A DNA stretch of 59,326 bases from CAYJPV01 sp964396055 (GCA_964396055.1 CAYNDV010000011.1:1-59326); one strand, 5' to 3'. Counted from the stretch's first letter, positions 29,322-37,161 are shown. The notes: generated from the sequence alone by a model not told the origin. Made by a program: numbers and translations.

Positions 29322-30049
29322 GCGCCCGCGCCGCAAGCCCGGTGTACCGCCTCGACGGGCTGAGGCACCGCTACGGCGCGCGCACGATTCTTGACATCCC
29401 GGCGCTCGACATCGACGCCGGCGAAACGCTGGGCATCATCGGGCCCAGCGGCACCGGCAAGAGCACGTTGCTGCGGCTGCTGCAGTTCCTCGAGACGCCC
29501 AGCGAGGGCCGGATCCTCTTCCGCGGCGAGCCCATGGCGGGGCCGCCGCCGCTGGCGCGGCTGCGCACGATCACGACCGTCTTCCAGCGGCCCGCGATGC
29601 TGGATCGCACCGTGCGGGAGAACGTGATGTTCGGGCTGCACCTGCGAGGCCTCGCGGACGCGGCGGTGGTGGATCGGTTGCTCGAGCGCGTCTCGCTGGA
29701 AGCGATGGCCAGGCGGCCCGCGCGCACGTTGTCGGGCGGCGAGATGCAACGCGTGGCCCTGGCGCGAGCCATCGCCCTGGCGCCGGACGTGCTCCTGCTC
29801 GACGAACCGGCCGCCAACCTCGACCCCGGCAACGTGGCGATCGTCGAGAGCCTGGTGCGCGACGAACAGCGCCGCGGCGCCACCATCGTGCTGGTCACCC
29901 ACAACACCCACGAAGCCCGCCGCCTGGCGCACCGCACGATGCTGCTGCTGGACGGACGCCCGGTCGAATCGGGGCCCACGGAGCAGTTCTTTGCGGCGCC
30001 TTCTGATCCGAAAACGCGCGCCTTTCTGGCGGGGGAACTCATTTACTAG
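29318..30049 (+). CDS. tupC: Tungstate-type ABC transporter ATP-binding protein TupC
   Basis: A 243-residue ATPase with Walker A GPSGTGKST, Q-loop TTVFQRPAMLDRTVRENV, signature LSGGEMQR, Walker B VLLLDEPAANLDPGN and switch VTHNTHEARRLAHR. It starts within the tupB stop (ATGA) and is the last gene of the cluster. A tupA binding-protein gene is not found beside it. The TAG stop (30047-30049) lies at the first unit of a GGCCGTTA octamer tract. Confidence 0.9.
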   Translation: MSARAASPVYRLDGLRHRYGARTILDIPALDIDAGETLGIIGPSGTGKSTLLRLLQFLETPSEGRILFRGEPMAGPPPLARLRTITTVFQRPAMLDRTVRENVMFGLHLRGLADAAVVDRLLERVSLEAMARRPARTLSGGEMQRVALARAIALAPDVLLLDEPAANLDPGNVAIVESLVRDEQRRGATIVLVTHNTHEARRLAHRTMLLLDGRPVESGPTEQFFAAPSDPKTRAFLAGELIY

Positions 30050-30162
30050 GCCGTTAGGCTGTTGGGCCGTTAGGCCGTTAGGCCGAACAGCCGAGCGGCC
30101 GAACGGCCTGATGACCCTTCGTCGCCGCGAACCTCGAACTTGGAACCTGGAACCTGGAACCA
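30047..30162. repeat. GGCCGTTA octamers followed by TGGAACC heptamers
   Basis: GGCCGTTA/GGCTGTTG octamers run from 30047 and invert to GGCCGAACAGCCGAGCGGCC-type units by about 30118. CCTGGAA/TTGGAAC heptamers follow at 30130-30162, the same word as the tract at 1863-1899. The tract includes the tupC stop and ends just before a TAGAAT box (30164-30169). Confidence 0.88.
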
Positions 30163-30176
30163 ATAGAATCGACGTG

Positions 30177-31220
30177 ATGATGCGGCGGATGTTTCGCGGG
30201 TTCGGGCCGGTGATGGCCGTGGCGTTGTTCGCGGCCGCCTGCGGCGATTCTCCCACCAGCCCGACACCGCCGACCCCGCCGCCACCCCCGTCGCTGGCCG
30301 TCACTTGCCCAGCGGCGCAGTCGGGCACATCCCTGCAGAACCAGCCGGTCACCATCGCCTGGGCCGCGCCGACGACGACCGGCGGCACGGCGCCCGTGCA
30401 GACGGCCTGCACGCCCGCGTCGGGGTCGGCGTTCACGCCGGGCATCACCAGCGTGACGTGCACGGCCACGGATGCGGCCGGCCAGCGCGCCACGTGTTCG
30501 TTCGCGGTCACGATCACGCGGCCGCCGCAGCTCACCGTCACGCGCTTCCTCGCCTACGGCGACAGCATCACCTGGGGCCGCGACGTGCCGGCCGCGCCCG
30601 TGTTCACGAGCCGCGGCCTGCTCGGGTACATGGCATTTCCGGAGCCGCCGCCGCCGACGTCGTACCCGTCGCAGTTGCTGAACCTGTTGACGGCCCGTTA
30701 CGTCGACCAGTCCGTGACGATGGTGAACGAGGGGTGGCCCGGCGAAGCCATCAACGACGGGCTGAACCGCCTGCCGGGCGTGCTGGCGCAGCACACCCCG
30801 GAGGCGCTGCTGCTGCTCGACGGCGCCAACGATCTGCTCGGCAAGCCGAACAGCGCCACCACGCAGTACATCGCGGGCAAGCTGCGCGACATGATTCGCT
30901 CGGCGCGCACCCGGATGCCGACCATCCGGATCCTGCTGGCCAACTTCCCGCCGCAGTACCACGGGACGATCCCGTACGACCGCGGCGCGGGCGCCGACTT
31001 CGTGCCCGAGTTGAACCAGCGCATCGCCGACGTCGCCCGCAGCGAGAATGTGGTGCTGGTGGATCTCTACTCGCCGATGGTGCCGAACCTCAAGCAGAAC
31101 ATCGGCCAGGACGGGCTGCATCCAACCATCCAGGGCTTCACCGTCATGGCGGACATCTTCAACACCGCCATCACGCAGCAGTTCGAGACGCGCACCGGCG
31201 CGCCGTTCGCCTTCCGCTGA
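30177..31220 (+). CDS. SGNH/GDSL-family lipase-like lipoprotein with an HYR domain
   Basis: A 347-residue lipoprotein: the hydrophobic N-terminus ends in the lipobox-like FAAACGDS. A Pro-rich linker leads to an HYR-type immunoglobulin module (residues 42-110, LAVTCPAAQSGTSL to CSFAVTIT). The rest is an SGNH hydrolase with block I AYGDSITWG, a GANDLLG block III and the catalytic DGLHP at the end. Such enzymes are esterases or lipases, often removing acyl groups from sugars. The start is the ATG pair at 30177/30180; there is no Shine-Dalgarno site, but TAGAAT lies 7 nt upstream, so a leaderless mRNA is likely. Confidence 0.9.
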   Translation: MMRRMFRGFGPVMAVALFAAACGDSPTSPTPPTPPPPPSLAVTCPAAQSGTSLQNQPVTIAWAAPTTTGGTAPVQTACTPASGSAFTPGITSVTCTATDAAGQRATCSFAVTITRPPQLTVTRFLAYGDSITWGRDVPAAPVFTSRGLLGYMAFPEPPPPTSYPSQLLNLLTARYVDQSVTMVNEGWPGEAINDGLNRLPGVLAQHTPEALLLLDGANDLLGKPNSATTQYIAGKLRDMIRSARTRMPTIRILLANFPPQYHGTIPYDRGAGADFVPELNQRIADVARSENVVLVDLYSPMVPNLKQNIGQDGLHPTIQGFTVMADIFNTAITQQFETRTGAPFAFR

Positions 31221-31224
31221 TCAT

Positions 31225-31332
31225 CGGGCCGTTTGGCCGTTCGGCCATTCGGCCATTCGGACGGCAAGGCCATTCGGCCGTTCGGCTGTTCGGCTGTTCG
31301 GCCCAACGGCCCAACGGCCTAACGGCCATCCG
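31225..31332. repeat. GGCCGTTC octamer tract between convergent genes
   Basis: About twelve GGCCGTTC/GGCCATTC/GGCTGTTC octamers run into their complement, GGCCCAAC/GGCCTAAC, before the minus-strand gene. The CTA at 31319-31321 within GGCCTAACGG is that gene's TAG stop. The two halves can fold into a hairpin. Confidence 0.9.
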
Positions 31333-31765
31333 GCCGGCTGGCCAGGATCTCCCGCAGCGCCGCGTCAACATCGTCGATCGTGTCGTAAGGGAAGACGCGG
31401 GCGTACGGGTGGTGAAGCCCGCTGATGAGGCGCGAGATGGCCTCGTGGCGAGCGCGCCGGTAGAAGACGTACGCCCGCTGGCCCGACTGCGGCGACCGCC
31501 CCAGCAGGTAACCCACCTCGTACCCCACGCCGTAGCTCGACCCCGATGCCTCGGCCACGAGGATGTCGCAGCTCTCCACCCACGCGAGGTCGCGCGCGTA
31601 GATCTCCTGATCGGTCCGCGCCCGTTCGGCCCCCTCCACGTCGTCCTGCAGCAGGTGCATCGTGAGGATCTCGTGGCCGGCTTCGGTCAGGCGCCTGGCC
31701 AGGTAGCGGACCACGTCGAGCGTGCCGCGATCGCCGCGAACCGTGCAGCCCAGGTAGATGCGCAT
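31319..31765 (-). CDS. Nucleoside 2-deoxyribosyltransferase-like / DNPH1-like protein
   Basis: A 148-residue Rossmann-like protein starting MRIYLGCTVRGDRG, with EIYARDLAWVESCDILVAE and ASGSSYGVGYEVGY. This matches the family of 2'-deoxynucleoside 5'-phosphate N-hydrolases (DNPH1/Rcl) and nucleoside deoxyribosyltransferases. The Asp/Glu pair (DLAWVESCD, then YEVGY) probably forms the catalytic centre. The likely role is breaking or exchanging the N-glycosidic bond of deoxynucleotides, possibly damaged ones. TAGAAT lies 5 nt before the ATG and there is no Shine-Dalgarno site. Its last codons and stop lie in the octamer repeat. Confidence 0.83.
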   Translation of the reverse strand: MRIYLGCTVRGDRGTLDVVRYLARRLTEAGHEILTMHLLQDDVEGAERARTDQEIYARDLAWVESCDILVAEASGSSYGVGYEVGYLLGRSPQSGQRAYVFYRRARHEAISRLISGLHHPYARVFPYDTIDDVDAALREILASRPDGR

Positions 31766-31779
31766 GGGGCATTCTATAC

Positions 31780-31824
31780 AGAGGCTAGAGGCTAGAGGCT
31801 AGAGGCTAGAGGCTGGAGGCTGGA
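31780..31824. repeat. CTAGAGG heptamer tract reaching into the HAD gene
   Basis: Four CTAGAGG units and two CTGGAGG variants lie here, the same word as at 5652-5686. The tract contains the TAG stop of the minus-strand HAD gene (31799-31801) and codes for its last residues (PPASSL). Confidence 0.9.
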
Positions 31825-32530
31825 GGGCGGAGAGGATGGTGCGGGCCACGTCGGCGGCGGGCTCGAGGGAGAAGATCTGCGGGACTGAGGGTCCGTCGGG
31901 CAGCGGGACACGATGGCGGTTGAACCACACCGCGCGCAGGCCCGCGTGCCGGGCACCGACGATGTCGGTCGCCCACGAATCCCCCACCATCACCGTGTCG
32001 GACGCGGCGACTCCCAGTTGGTCGAGCGCATACCTGAAGATGCGCGGATCCGGCTTGTTCACGCCTACCGCCTCCGAGATCACCAGCGCATCGAGGTAGG
32101 GGGCGAGGCCGAGGGCGTTCGCCTTCCGCGTCTGTTCGCTCACCACGTTGTTGGTCACGACACCCAGGCGCGCGTGCCCGCGCAGCCGGGCCAGCAGGTC
32201 GATCGCGCCTGGCACGAGCTGCCACGACGCAAGGTACGCGTCGCGGTATTCCACCGCCACCCCTTCGGCGCGCGCCGGCGTCAGCGTCTCGCCGGCCTCG
32301 GCGAACAACGTGGCGAAGCGCTCGATGCGTGCGGTGTCGACGGTCTTCCGCCCCGCCAGCACCTCGAGATGCAGGCGTTCCAGCAGGTCGGCATGCCGGT
32401 GCGCCAGATCCTCGACCGGCCAGGCCTGCAGGCTGGGATGGGCCTCACGCAGGCGCGCGAGGCCGGCCCGGGTGCAGGCCTGGTGATCGAACAGGGTGTC
32501 GTCGAGGTCGAACAGGACCGCGGTGGACAC
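31799..32530 (-). CDS. HAD-superfamily phosphatase (YjjG-like)
   Basis: A 243-residue HAD hydrolase with motif I FDLDDTLFDHQACTRAGL at the N-terminus, a helical cap, motif II VVTNNVV, motif III Lys in VNKPDPRIF and motif IV VGDSWATDI. This arrangement fits YjjG-type nucleotide or small-metabolite phosphatases. The start is GTG at 32530, which shares its G with the TAG stop of the upstream YCII gene (TAGTG), so translation is probably coupled. The frame is open upstream but lies antiparallel to nothing known there. Proximity to the DNPH1-like gene hints at nucleotide clean-up, which is only suggestive. Confidence 0.9.
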   Translation of the reverse strand: MSTAVLFDLDDTLFDHQACTRAGLARLREAHPSLQAWPVEDLAHRHADLLERLHLEVLAGRKTVDTARIERFATLFAEAGETLTPARAEGVAVEYRDAYLASWQLVPGAIDLLARLRGHARLGVVTNNVVSEQTRKANALGLAPYLDALVISEAVGVNKPDPRIFRYALDQLGVAASDTVMVGDSWATDIVGARHAGLRAVWFNRHRVPLPDGPSVPQIFSLEPAADVARTILSALQPPASSL

Positions 32531-33231
32531 TACTTCAAGGCCCCCTTCGTCACGTACCACGCGTGCAGCTCGACGGCGAGCCGCCCGGCCTGCACCATCG
32601 GGTCGGCCTCGGCGCGCTGCCGGGCCTCGTCGATGGTCGCCGTCCGGTACACGACGATGCCGCGGATGTCGCCGGCGTTCTCGCAGGGCCCGGCAATGGG
32701 CAGCTTGCCGGCCTTCCACTGTCCGTCCATGTACGCGAGGTGCTGCTTCTGCAACTCCTGGGTCTGCGGCGTGCTGGTCGGCGTCCAGGCGGGGCCCTTC
32801 ACCAGGAACCCGAAGTACACCTGCTCGAGGTTCGCGGGGTCGAAGGCGGGCTGCATGAGGCCGTCCTGCACCCACCAGGCGTGCATCTCGATAACGAACC
32901 GGCCCGCCTTCACGGCCGGATCGGCCTCGGCCCACTGGCGGGCCTCGTCAGGCGACGCGGCCCGCAGGGCCATGATGCCGGCCACGCGGCCCTGGCCCGC
33001 CGTGGGGCCCACAATGACCGCCTTGCCCGACTTCACGAGGCCTTCGAGGTGGCCCAGATGGCGGGGCATGAGCGCCGCGGCCTCGGCCTCGGGCATCGTG
33101 GCATTCGGCCCGGGCACGAGCAGCACCAGGTACAGCTTCACCATGTTCGCGGGCTGCGCGACCAACGGGACGACCGCGACGACCCACGCCAGCAGCACCA
33201 GTGGCACCAACCGCAAGACTCGATCGAACAT
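32530..33231 (-). CDS. Secreted protein with two YCII-related domains
   Basis: A 233-residue protein with an N-terminal signal or anchor segment (LVPLVLLAWVVAVVPLVAQP) and two YCII-like ferredoxin folds in tandem (about residues 30-122 and 132-232). Each has a LGHLEGLVKSGKAVIVGP or YMDGQWKAGKLPIAGP core and ends in an AGRFVIEMHAWWV or AGRLAVELHAWYV strand. YCII domains are usually single, small and cytoplasmic; a secreted double copy is unusual. The function is unknown. ATG 33231 was chosen; a GTG at 33237 is possible. The stop overlaps the HAD start by one base. Confidence 0.8.
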   Translation of the reverse strand: MFDRVLRLVPLVLLAWVVAVVPLVAQPANMVKLYLVLLVPGPNATMPEAEAAALMPRHLGHLEGLVKSGKAVIVGPTAGQGRVAGIMALRAASPDEARQWAEADPAVKAGRFVIEMHAWWVQDGLMQPAFDPANLEQVYFGFLVKGPAWTPTSTPQTQELQKQHLAYMDGQWKAGKLPIAGPCENAGDIRGIVVYRTATIDEARQRAEADPMVQAGRLAVELHAWYVTKGALK

Positions 33232-33259
33232 TGTCACTCGTCCCTTCCCGCTTGCGGCC

Positions 33260-33314
33260 CCGACGCCGCGAGCACGGTCCTCTTCTGCCTTCTGTCTTCT
33301 GTCTTCTGTCTTCT
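33260..33314. repeat. Left copy of a 55-bp sequence duplicated across the scaffold gap
   Basis: These 55 bases are identical to 33415-33469 on the other side of the N run. They begin CCGACGCCGCGAGCACGG and end in CTTCTGT heptamers. Confidence 0.97.
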
Positions 33315-33414
33315 NNNNNNNNNNNNNNNNNNNNNNNNNNNNNNNNNNNNNNNNNNNNNNNNNNNNNNNNNNNNNNNNNNNNNNNNNNNNNNNNNNNNNN
33401 NNNNNNNNNNNNNN
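33315..33414. other. Scaffold gap of exactly 100 Ns
   Basis: A run of 100 Ns of the conventional fixed length sits inside a GTCTTCT heptamer tract. The last 55 bases before it and the first 55 after it are identical, so the two contigs overlap and the Ns may represent no missing sequence, or only extra heptamer copies. No gene should be drawn through it. Confidence 0.98.
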
Positions 33415-33436
33415 CCGACGCCGCGAGCACGGTCCT

Positions 33437-33484
33437 CTTCTGCCTTCTGTCTTCTGTCTTCTGTCTTCTGTCTTCTATCTTCTA
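33437..33484. repeat. GTCTTCT heptamer tract at the 3' end of the PHA-system gene
   Basis: GTCTTCT/ATCTTCT heptamers run from the gap to the minus-strand stop codon; CTA at 33482-33484 at the end of the last unit is the TAG stop. Confidence 0.9.
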
Positions 33485-33817
33485 CTGCGTCCTCCCCCCC
33501 TCCCCCAACACCCGTTCCAGCTCCGTCTGGAGCCCGGTCCTGATCCGGTCTTCTCCCAGGAACGTCGTCACCATGGGCGGGATCTCCACGTCGAGCACGG
33601 CTCGGGTGTCGTAGACGTCGAGATGCCCGCGCAGGCTCACGCTGAAGAACCCCTTGGCGGCCGCGAAGCCGAATTCCAGGCGGTCTCCGGACCAGCGATG
33701 CGTGACGTCACTGACTTCGACGCCCGGCCAGGCGCGGGTGGTGAGGTCGTCCACGATCCGATCGAGCCGCTGGCGGGCGGCCGCGCGCCCCAGGGCATGT
33801 GCAGTTTCCACGCGCAT
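33482..33817 (-). CDS. Polyhydroxyalkanoic-acid-system family protein
   Basis: A 111-residue protein starting MRVETAHALGRAAARQRLDR, with a beta-rich middle (EVSDVTHRWSGDRLEFGFAA, KGFFSVSLRGHLDV) and the ending LGEDRIRTGLQTELERVLGEG. This fits the small PHA-granule-region family, whose members lie near polyhydroxyalkanoate genes in some bacteria but are also widespread elsewhere. No PHA synthase is nearby, so the role is open. ACGGAGGAA precedes the ATG at 33817. It is divergent from the VWA gene, 81 bp away. Confidence 0.78.
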   Translation of the reverse strand: MRVETAHALGRAAARQRLDRIVDDLTTRAWPGVEVSDVTHRWSGDRLEFGFAAAKGFFSVSLRGHLDVYDTRAVLDVEIPPMVTTFLGEDRIRTGLQTELERVLGEGGRTQ

Positions 33818-33898
33818 TGCCGATTCCTCCGTGTGACCGGCGGCGCGTGTTACCATGCCGCCGCCCCCGCGTCTGGCGCTCCCCTTCAGGAGGCTACC

Positions 33899-35200
33899 AT
33901 GTTCTGGATGGTACCGGCCCGCCGCGTGTGGCTGGCCGTCGTCTGCGCGGCCCTGACCGTGGTGACGGTCCCCCTCGCCCATCGGATCTCGGCGCAGGCC
34001 CAGGCGGCGCGCACCATCGAACTGGTCCTCGACGCCTCGGGCAGCATGAACGCAAAGCTGCCGGACGGGCGCCCCAAGATCGACGCCGCCCGCGCCGCCG
34101 TGCAGGCGTTCGTCGCCGCCATCCCCGCCGGCACGACGCTCGCCTTCCGGGCCTACGGCCACCAGTCCCCGCGCGAGAAGCACGACTGCGCCGACACCGC
34201 GCTCCTCATCCCCTTCGGGGACGCCGTCGCCGTGAGGGCCGAGGTGGTGGCGCAGGCGGCCGCCTTGAAGGCCCAGGGCTACACCCCCATCACCCGCGTC
34301 CTCGAAACGGCCGCGAAGGACTTCCCGCCGCCGGACAAGACGCCGCGCTTCATCGTCCTGGTCAGTGACGGCAAGGAGACGTGCGACGGCGATCCGTGCG
34401 CCACGGCGCGGGCGATGCAGGCCGCGGGCGCCGGCCTGGTCATCCACACGATCGGCTTCGATGTGGACAAGGCCGCACGCACGCAGCTCGAGTGCGTCGC
34501 CAAGGCCACCGGCGGCACATACTTCGACGCGCCCGACGCCGATCGGCTGGCCGCCGTCATCACCCAGGCGGCCGTGAAGACGGCCACGGCGATGACGGTG
34601 GAGACGCAGGGTCCGGGCTTCCTCGCCATCAAGGGCGCTGAACTGCACGGCCACCAGGTGGTCGATGCCGCCACCGGCAAGGAGGTGGCGACCATCGGCG
34701 CCCTGAACGCGACGGTGAAGATGCCGTCGGGCCTGTACCAGGTGAAGTTCGGCGAGTCGTGGTGGAAGAGCGTCGAAGTGAAGGCGGGCCGGACGACGAC
34801 GCTCGAGCCCGGGGTGGTACACGTGGCAGGCGCGGGCTTCAAGGGCCACGACATCCGCGACGCCGAGACGGGGATCGTCCATGCGAAGGTCTCGAACTTC
34901 GACGAGACCGGCACGGTGATGCCGGGTACCTACGAGATCTCGTTCGGCGGGCTCGCCTGGGGGCCGTTCAAGGTCGAGGCGGGCCAGACGGTACGGGTGA
35001 ACCCGGGCCGCGTGACGGTGACCGGCCTCAGCGTCAACGATGTGCCCATCCTCACGCAGGACGACCGACGGGCAGGGGTGGTATCCGCGCTGGGCTCCAC
35101 CCTCGTGCTGCCGCCGGGCGCGTACAAGATCCAGCTCGGTGGCCAGTGGCGTCCGTTCACGATCGCCGAAGGCGCGCAGCTGACCATCGGCGTCAAGTGA
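33899..35200 (+). CDS. Exported VWA-domain protein with three C-terminal beta repeats
   Basis: A 433-residue protein with a signal peptide (VCAALTVVTVPLAHRISAQA) and a von Willebrand A domain. The domain has a complete MIDAS metal site: DASGSM near residue 43, a Thr in GYTPITRVL, and Asp in LVSDGKETCDGDPC. After residue 235 come three tandem modules of about 50 residues, each ending in PxGxYxxxFGxxW...VxAGxTxxLxPG (for example PSGLYQVKFGESWW, PGTYEISFGGLAWG, PGAYKIQLGGQWR). VWA domains mediate protein-protein adhesion. CAGGAGG lies 6 nt before the ATG at 33899. Only 16 nt separate it from the next gene. Confidence 0.9.
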   Translation: MFWMVPARRVWLAVVCAALTVVTVPLAHRISAQAQAARTIELVLDASGSMNAKLPDGRPKIDAARAAVQAFVAAIPAGTTLAFRAYGHQSPREKHDCADTALLIPFGDAVAVRAEVVAQAAALKAQGYTPITRVLETAAKDFPPPDKTPRFIVLVSDGKETCDGDPCATARAMQAAGAGLVIHTIGFDVDKAARTQLECVAKATGGTYFDAPDADRLAAVITQAAVKTATAMTVETQGPGFLAIKGAELHGHQVVDAATGKEVATIGALNATVKMPSGLYQVKFGESWWKSVEVKAGRTTTLEPGVVHVAGAGFKGHDIRDAETGIVHAKVSNFDETGTVMPGTYEISFGGLAWGPFKVEAGQTVRVNPGRVTVTGLSVNDVPILTQDDRRAGVVSALGSTLVLPPGAYKIQLGGQWRPFTIAEGAQLTIGVK

Positions 35201-35216
35201 TACCGGGAGGAGCACC

Positions 35217-35885
35217 ATGATGCGATCTCTCCGGCACGTGGTGGCCGTCGGGCTGATGCTCGCCGTTCCGGCGCTCCCGGCCCAGGCCCAGGACGCGCCC
35301 GGCGCGGCCATCGTTCGCGCAGGGGCCCGGGCGCTGCCCGAGTTCCTGCGCCCGATCCAGGAGACCCACCTTCCCCAATTCGGGTTCCCCTCGCGTGACG
35401 CGGCCGACGCCGCGGAGCTGGGCGTGGCCTTCCAGGTCCACACGGTGGATCCGCGGCGGCTGATCGCCGCCGAGGCGTCGGTGGGGCTCACGGACCTGGC
35501 GGTCGCCACGCCGCAATGGCAGCTGGTTGTGATGTCGCACGGGCGTGCGAGGGCAGTGATGACGGTCGCACCGCTCGACGGGCGGTGGCGCGGGGTCGCG
35601 ATCGGCGCCAGCGGGCTGGCCGCCCAGTTGCACGACCTGGTCGAACGGTGGCCTGCGGCGCGGGGATACCGCTGCCGGTTGATCCGTGTGTACCAGGCGG
35701 CATCGGACGCCGTGGAGGTGCGTCAGGATGGCCGGCTGCAAGGCGTGGTGCCGCTGGCGTCGTCACGCGCCGCCCTGGGCCTGACGCCGGCCTTCGATCC
35801 CCAGGACCTGCGCGACACCCGTGACATGGCCGCCGCCCTGAGGCCTCTGGTCGCCGCTGGGCTCGGCAGCGGGAGGCCGCGATGA
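35217..35885 (+). CDS. Secreted protein of unknown function
   Basis: A 222-residue exported protein (signal peptide VVAVGLMLAVPALPAQAQ) with GGGAGGAG before the ATG. The mature part holds FLRPIQETHLPQFGFPSRDAADAAELGVAF and a beta-rich core VATPQWQLVVMSHGRARAVM, with each segment given here in parts. I do not recognise a family. It lies between the VWA protein (16 nt) and the papain-like protease, whose ATG overlaps its stop (ATGA), so the three are almost certainly one operon. It could be a partner or inhibitor of the protease; that is a guess from position only. Confidence 0.65.
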   Translation: MMRSLRHVVAVGLMLAVPALPAQAQDAPGAAIVRAGARALPEFLRPIQETHLPQFGFPSRDAADAAELGVAFQVHTVDPRRLIAAEASVGLTDLAVATPQWQLVVMSHGRARAVMTVAPLDGRWRGVAIGASGLAAQLHDLVERWPAARGYRCRLIRVYQAASDAVEVRQDGRLQGVVPLASSRAALGLTPAFDPQDLRDTRDMAAALRPLVAAGLGSGRPR

Positions 35886-37132
35886 CACGTCGATTCACGT
35901 CGCACTTCCCGCAGGTGAAGCGCCCGCGCCGCGCGGCCGTGGCGGCGGCATTCGTGCTCGGGTTGCTCGTGACGGCGCGCGCCGACGTGCTGCTGGACGT
36001 GCCCGAGATCTTCCAGCAGCACTCACAGTGGTGCTGGGCCGGCACGAGCCAGGCGACGCTCAACTACTACGGGCAGGCGCCCACGCAGTGCGCGATCGCG
36101 AACTGGGCCTTCAGCCGGTCTGATTGCTGCGGCAGCAGCGACTTCGACTGGGCGCACGACTGCAACTACTGGAACTACATGTTCGGCGGGAGCGCCCGCG
36201 GCGAGAACCCGAACGGCAGCCTGCGGGGCATTCTCCAGCACGACGGCGTGCAGAGCACCGTGCTCGACACGGCGCTCACGCGGGACGCGGTCGTCGACGA
36301 GATCGATCACGGCCGCCCGTTCATCATCCGGTTCGGCTGGACGGGCGGCGGCGGCCACTTCCTGGTGGGCCGCGGCTACGACCAGGCCGGCACCTACGTC
36401 GACTACCTGGACCCCTGGCCGGGCAACGGCCACAGCAAGGCGCTCTACGCCTGGATGGTCAGCGCGGCCGACCATACCTGGAGCCACACGCTCCGGATCA
36501 CCACCAACCCGCCGCCGCCGCCGGGCGACCTCAGCCTCTCGGGGGTGGTGCGCGCCGCGGGCAACGTGCCCATCACGGGTGTGCTGCTCACCCTGGGCGG
36601 CGCCGGTTCCGCCACGACGACCACCGACGACGCGGGCGCGTTCCGCTTCGACGATCTCGATGCAGGCACGTACACCGTCACCCCCTCGCTGGCCACCTGG
36701 GTGTTCACCCCGGGCACCAGGACGGTGGTGCTGCGCCGGGCCTCCCGCACAGGCGTGTCCTTCAAGGGCGTCTCCACGCTGCCCGACCTGCAGGTGAAGG
36801 CGCTGGTCGCGCCGCCGCGGATGACGCGAAACGCCACCGTCGCGGTGACGGCCACCGTGGTGAACCGCGGGATCAGCGGCGCCGGTCCGAGCGATCTCGC
36901 GCTCTACTGGTCGGCTGACGCGGTGGTCGGGCCGCCCGACGCACCGGCAGGCACCTGCCAGGTCGGCGCGCTGGCGCCGCAGCAAGTGTTCGCCTGCCGT
37001 CTCGTCGTGACCGTGCCGGCGGGGCTGACGCCGGGCGTCTGGCACCTCGGCGGAGCGGCCGACGCGGCGGGCGCGGTCGCCGAAGCGTCCGAGACGAACA
37101 ACGCGCGCAGCCGCCGCGTCACGATCCGGTGA
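35882..37132 (+). CDS. Secreted papain-like cysteine protease with CARDB-type tail
   Basis: A 416-residue exported protein. The catalytic domain (about residues 38-200) is of the papain-like C39/C70 (AvrRpt2-like) type: Cys51 in HSQWCWAGTSQATLNYY, His159 in GGGGHFLVGRGY and Asp177 in VDYLDPWPGNG. Extra cysteines (RSDCCGSSD) may form disulfides. A Pro linker leads to a carboxypeptidase-regulatory/CnaB-like module (residues 217-300, SGVVRAAGNVPITGVLLTLG). A CARDB-like domain ends the protein (PDLQVKALVAPPRMTRNATV to SETNNARSRRVTIR). The tail modules suggest surface binding. The start is the ATGA overlap at 35882. Confidence 0.85.
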   Translation: MTRRFTSHFPQVKRPRRAAVAAAFVLGLLVTARADVLLDVPEIFQQHSQWCWAGTSQATLNYYGQAPTQCAIANWAFSRSDCCGSSDFDWAHDCNYWNYMFGGSARGENPNGSLRGILQHDGVQSTVLDTALTRDAVVDEIDHGRPFIIRFGWTGGGGHFLVGRGYDQAGTYVDYLDPWPGNGHSKALYAWMVSAADHTWSHTLRITTNPPPPPGDLSLSGVVRAAGNVPITGVLLTLGGAGSATTTTDDAGAFRFDDLDAGTYTVTPSLATWVFTPGTRTVVLRRASRTGVSFKGVSTLPDLQVKALVAPPRMTRNATVAVTATVVNRGISGAGPSDLALYWSADAVVGPPDAPAGTCQVGALAPQQVFACRLVVTVPAGLTPGVWHLGGAADAAGAVAEASETNNARSRRVTIR

Positions 37133-37161
37133 CGCCGGCGGCGGATCGGCCGAATTCGCCA

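Noticed and set aside
31913..35200. One reading frame through the N gap joining a VWA protein to upstream sequence
   Set aside because: It runs through Ns and the antisense of HAD and YCII genes; the real start at 33899 has a Shine-Dalgarno site and a signal peptide.
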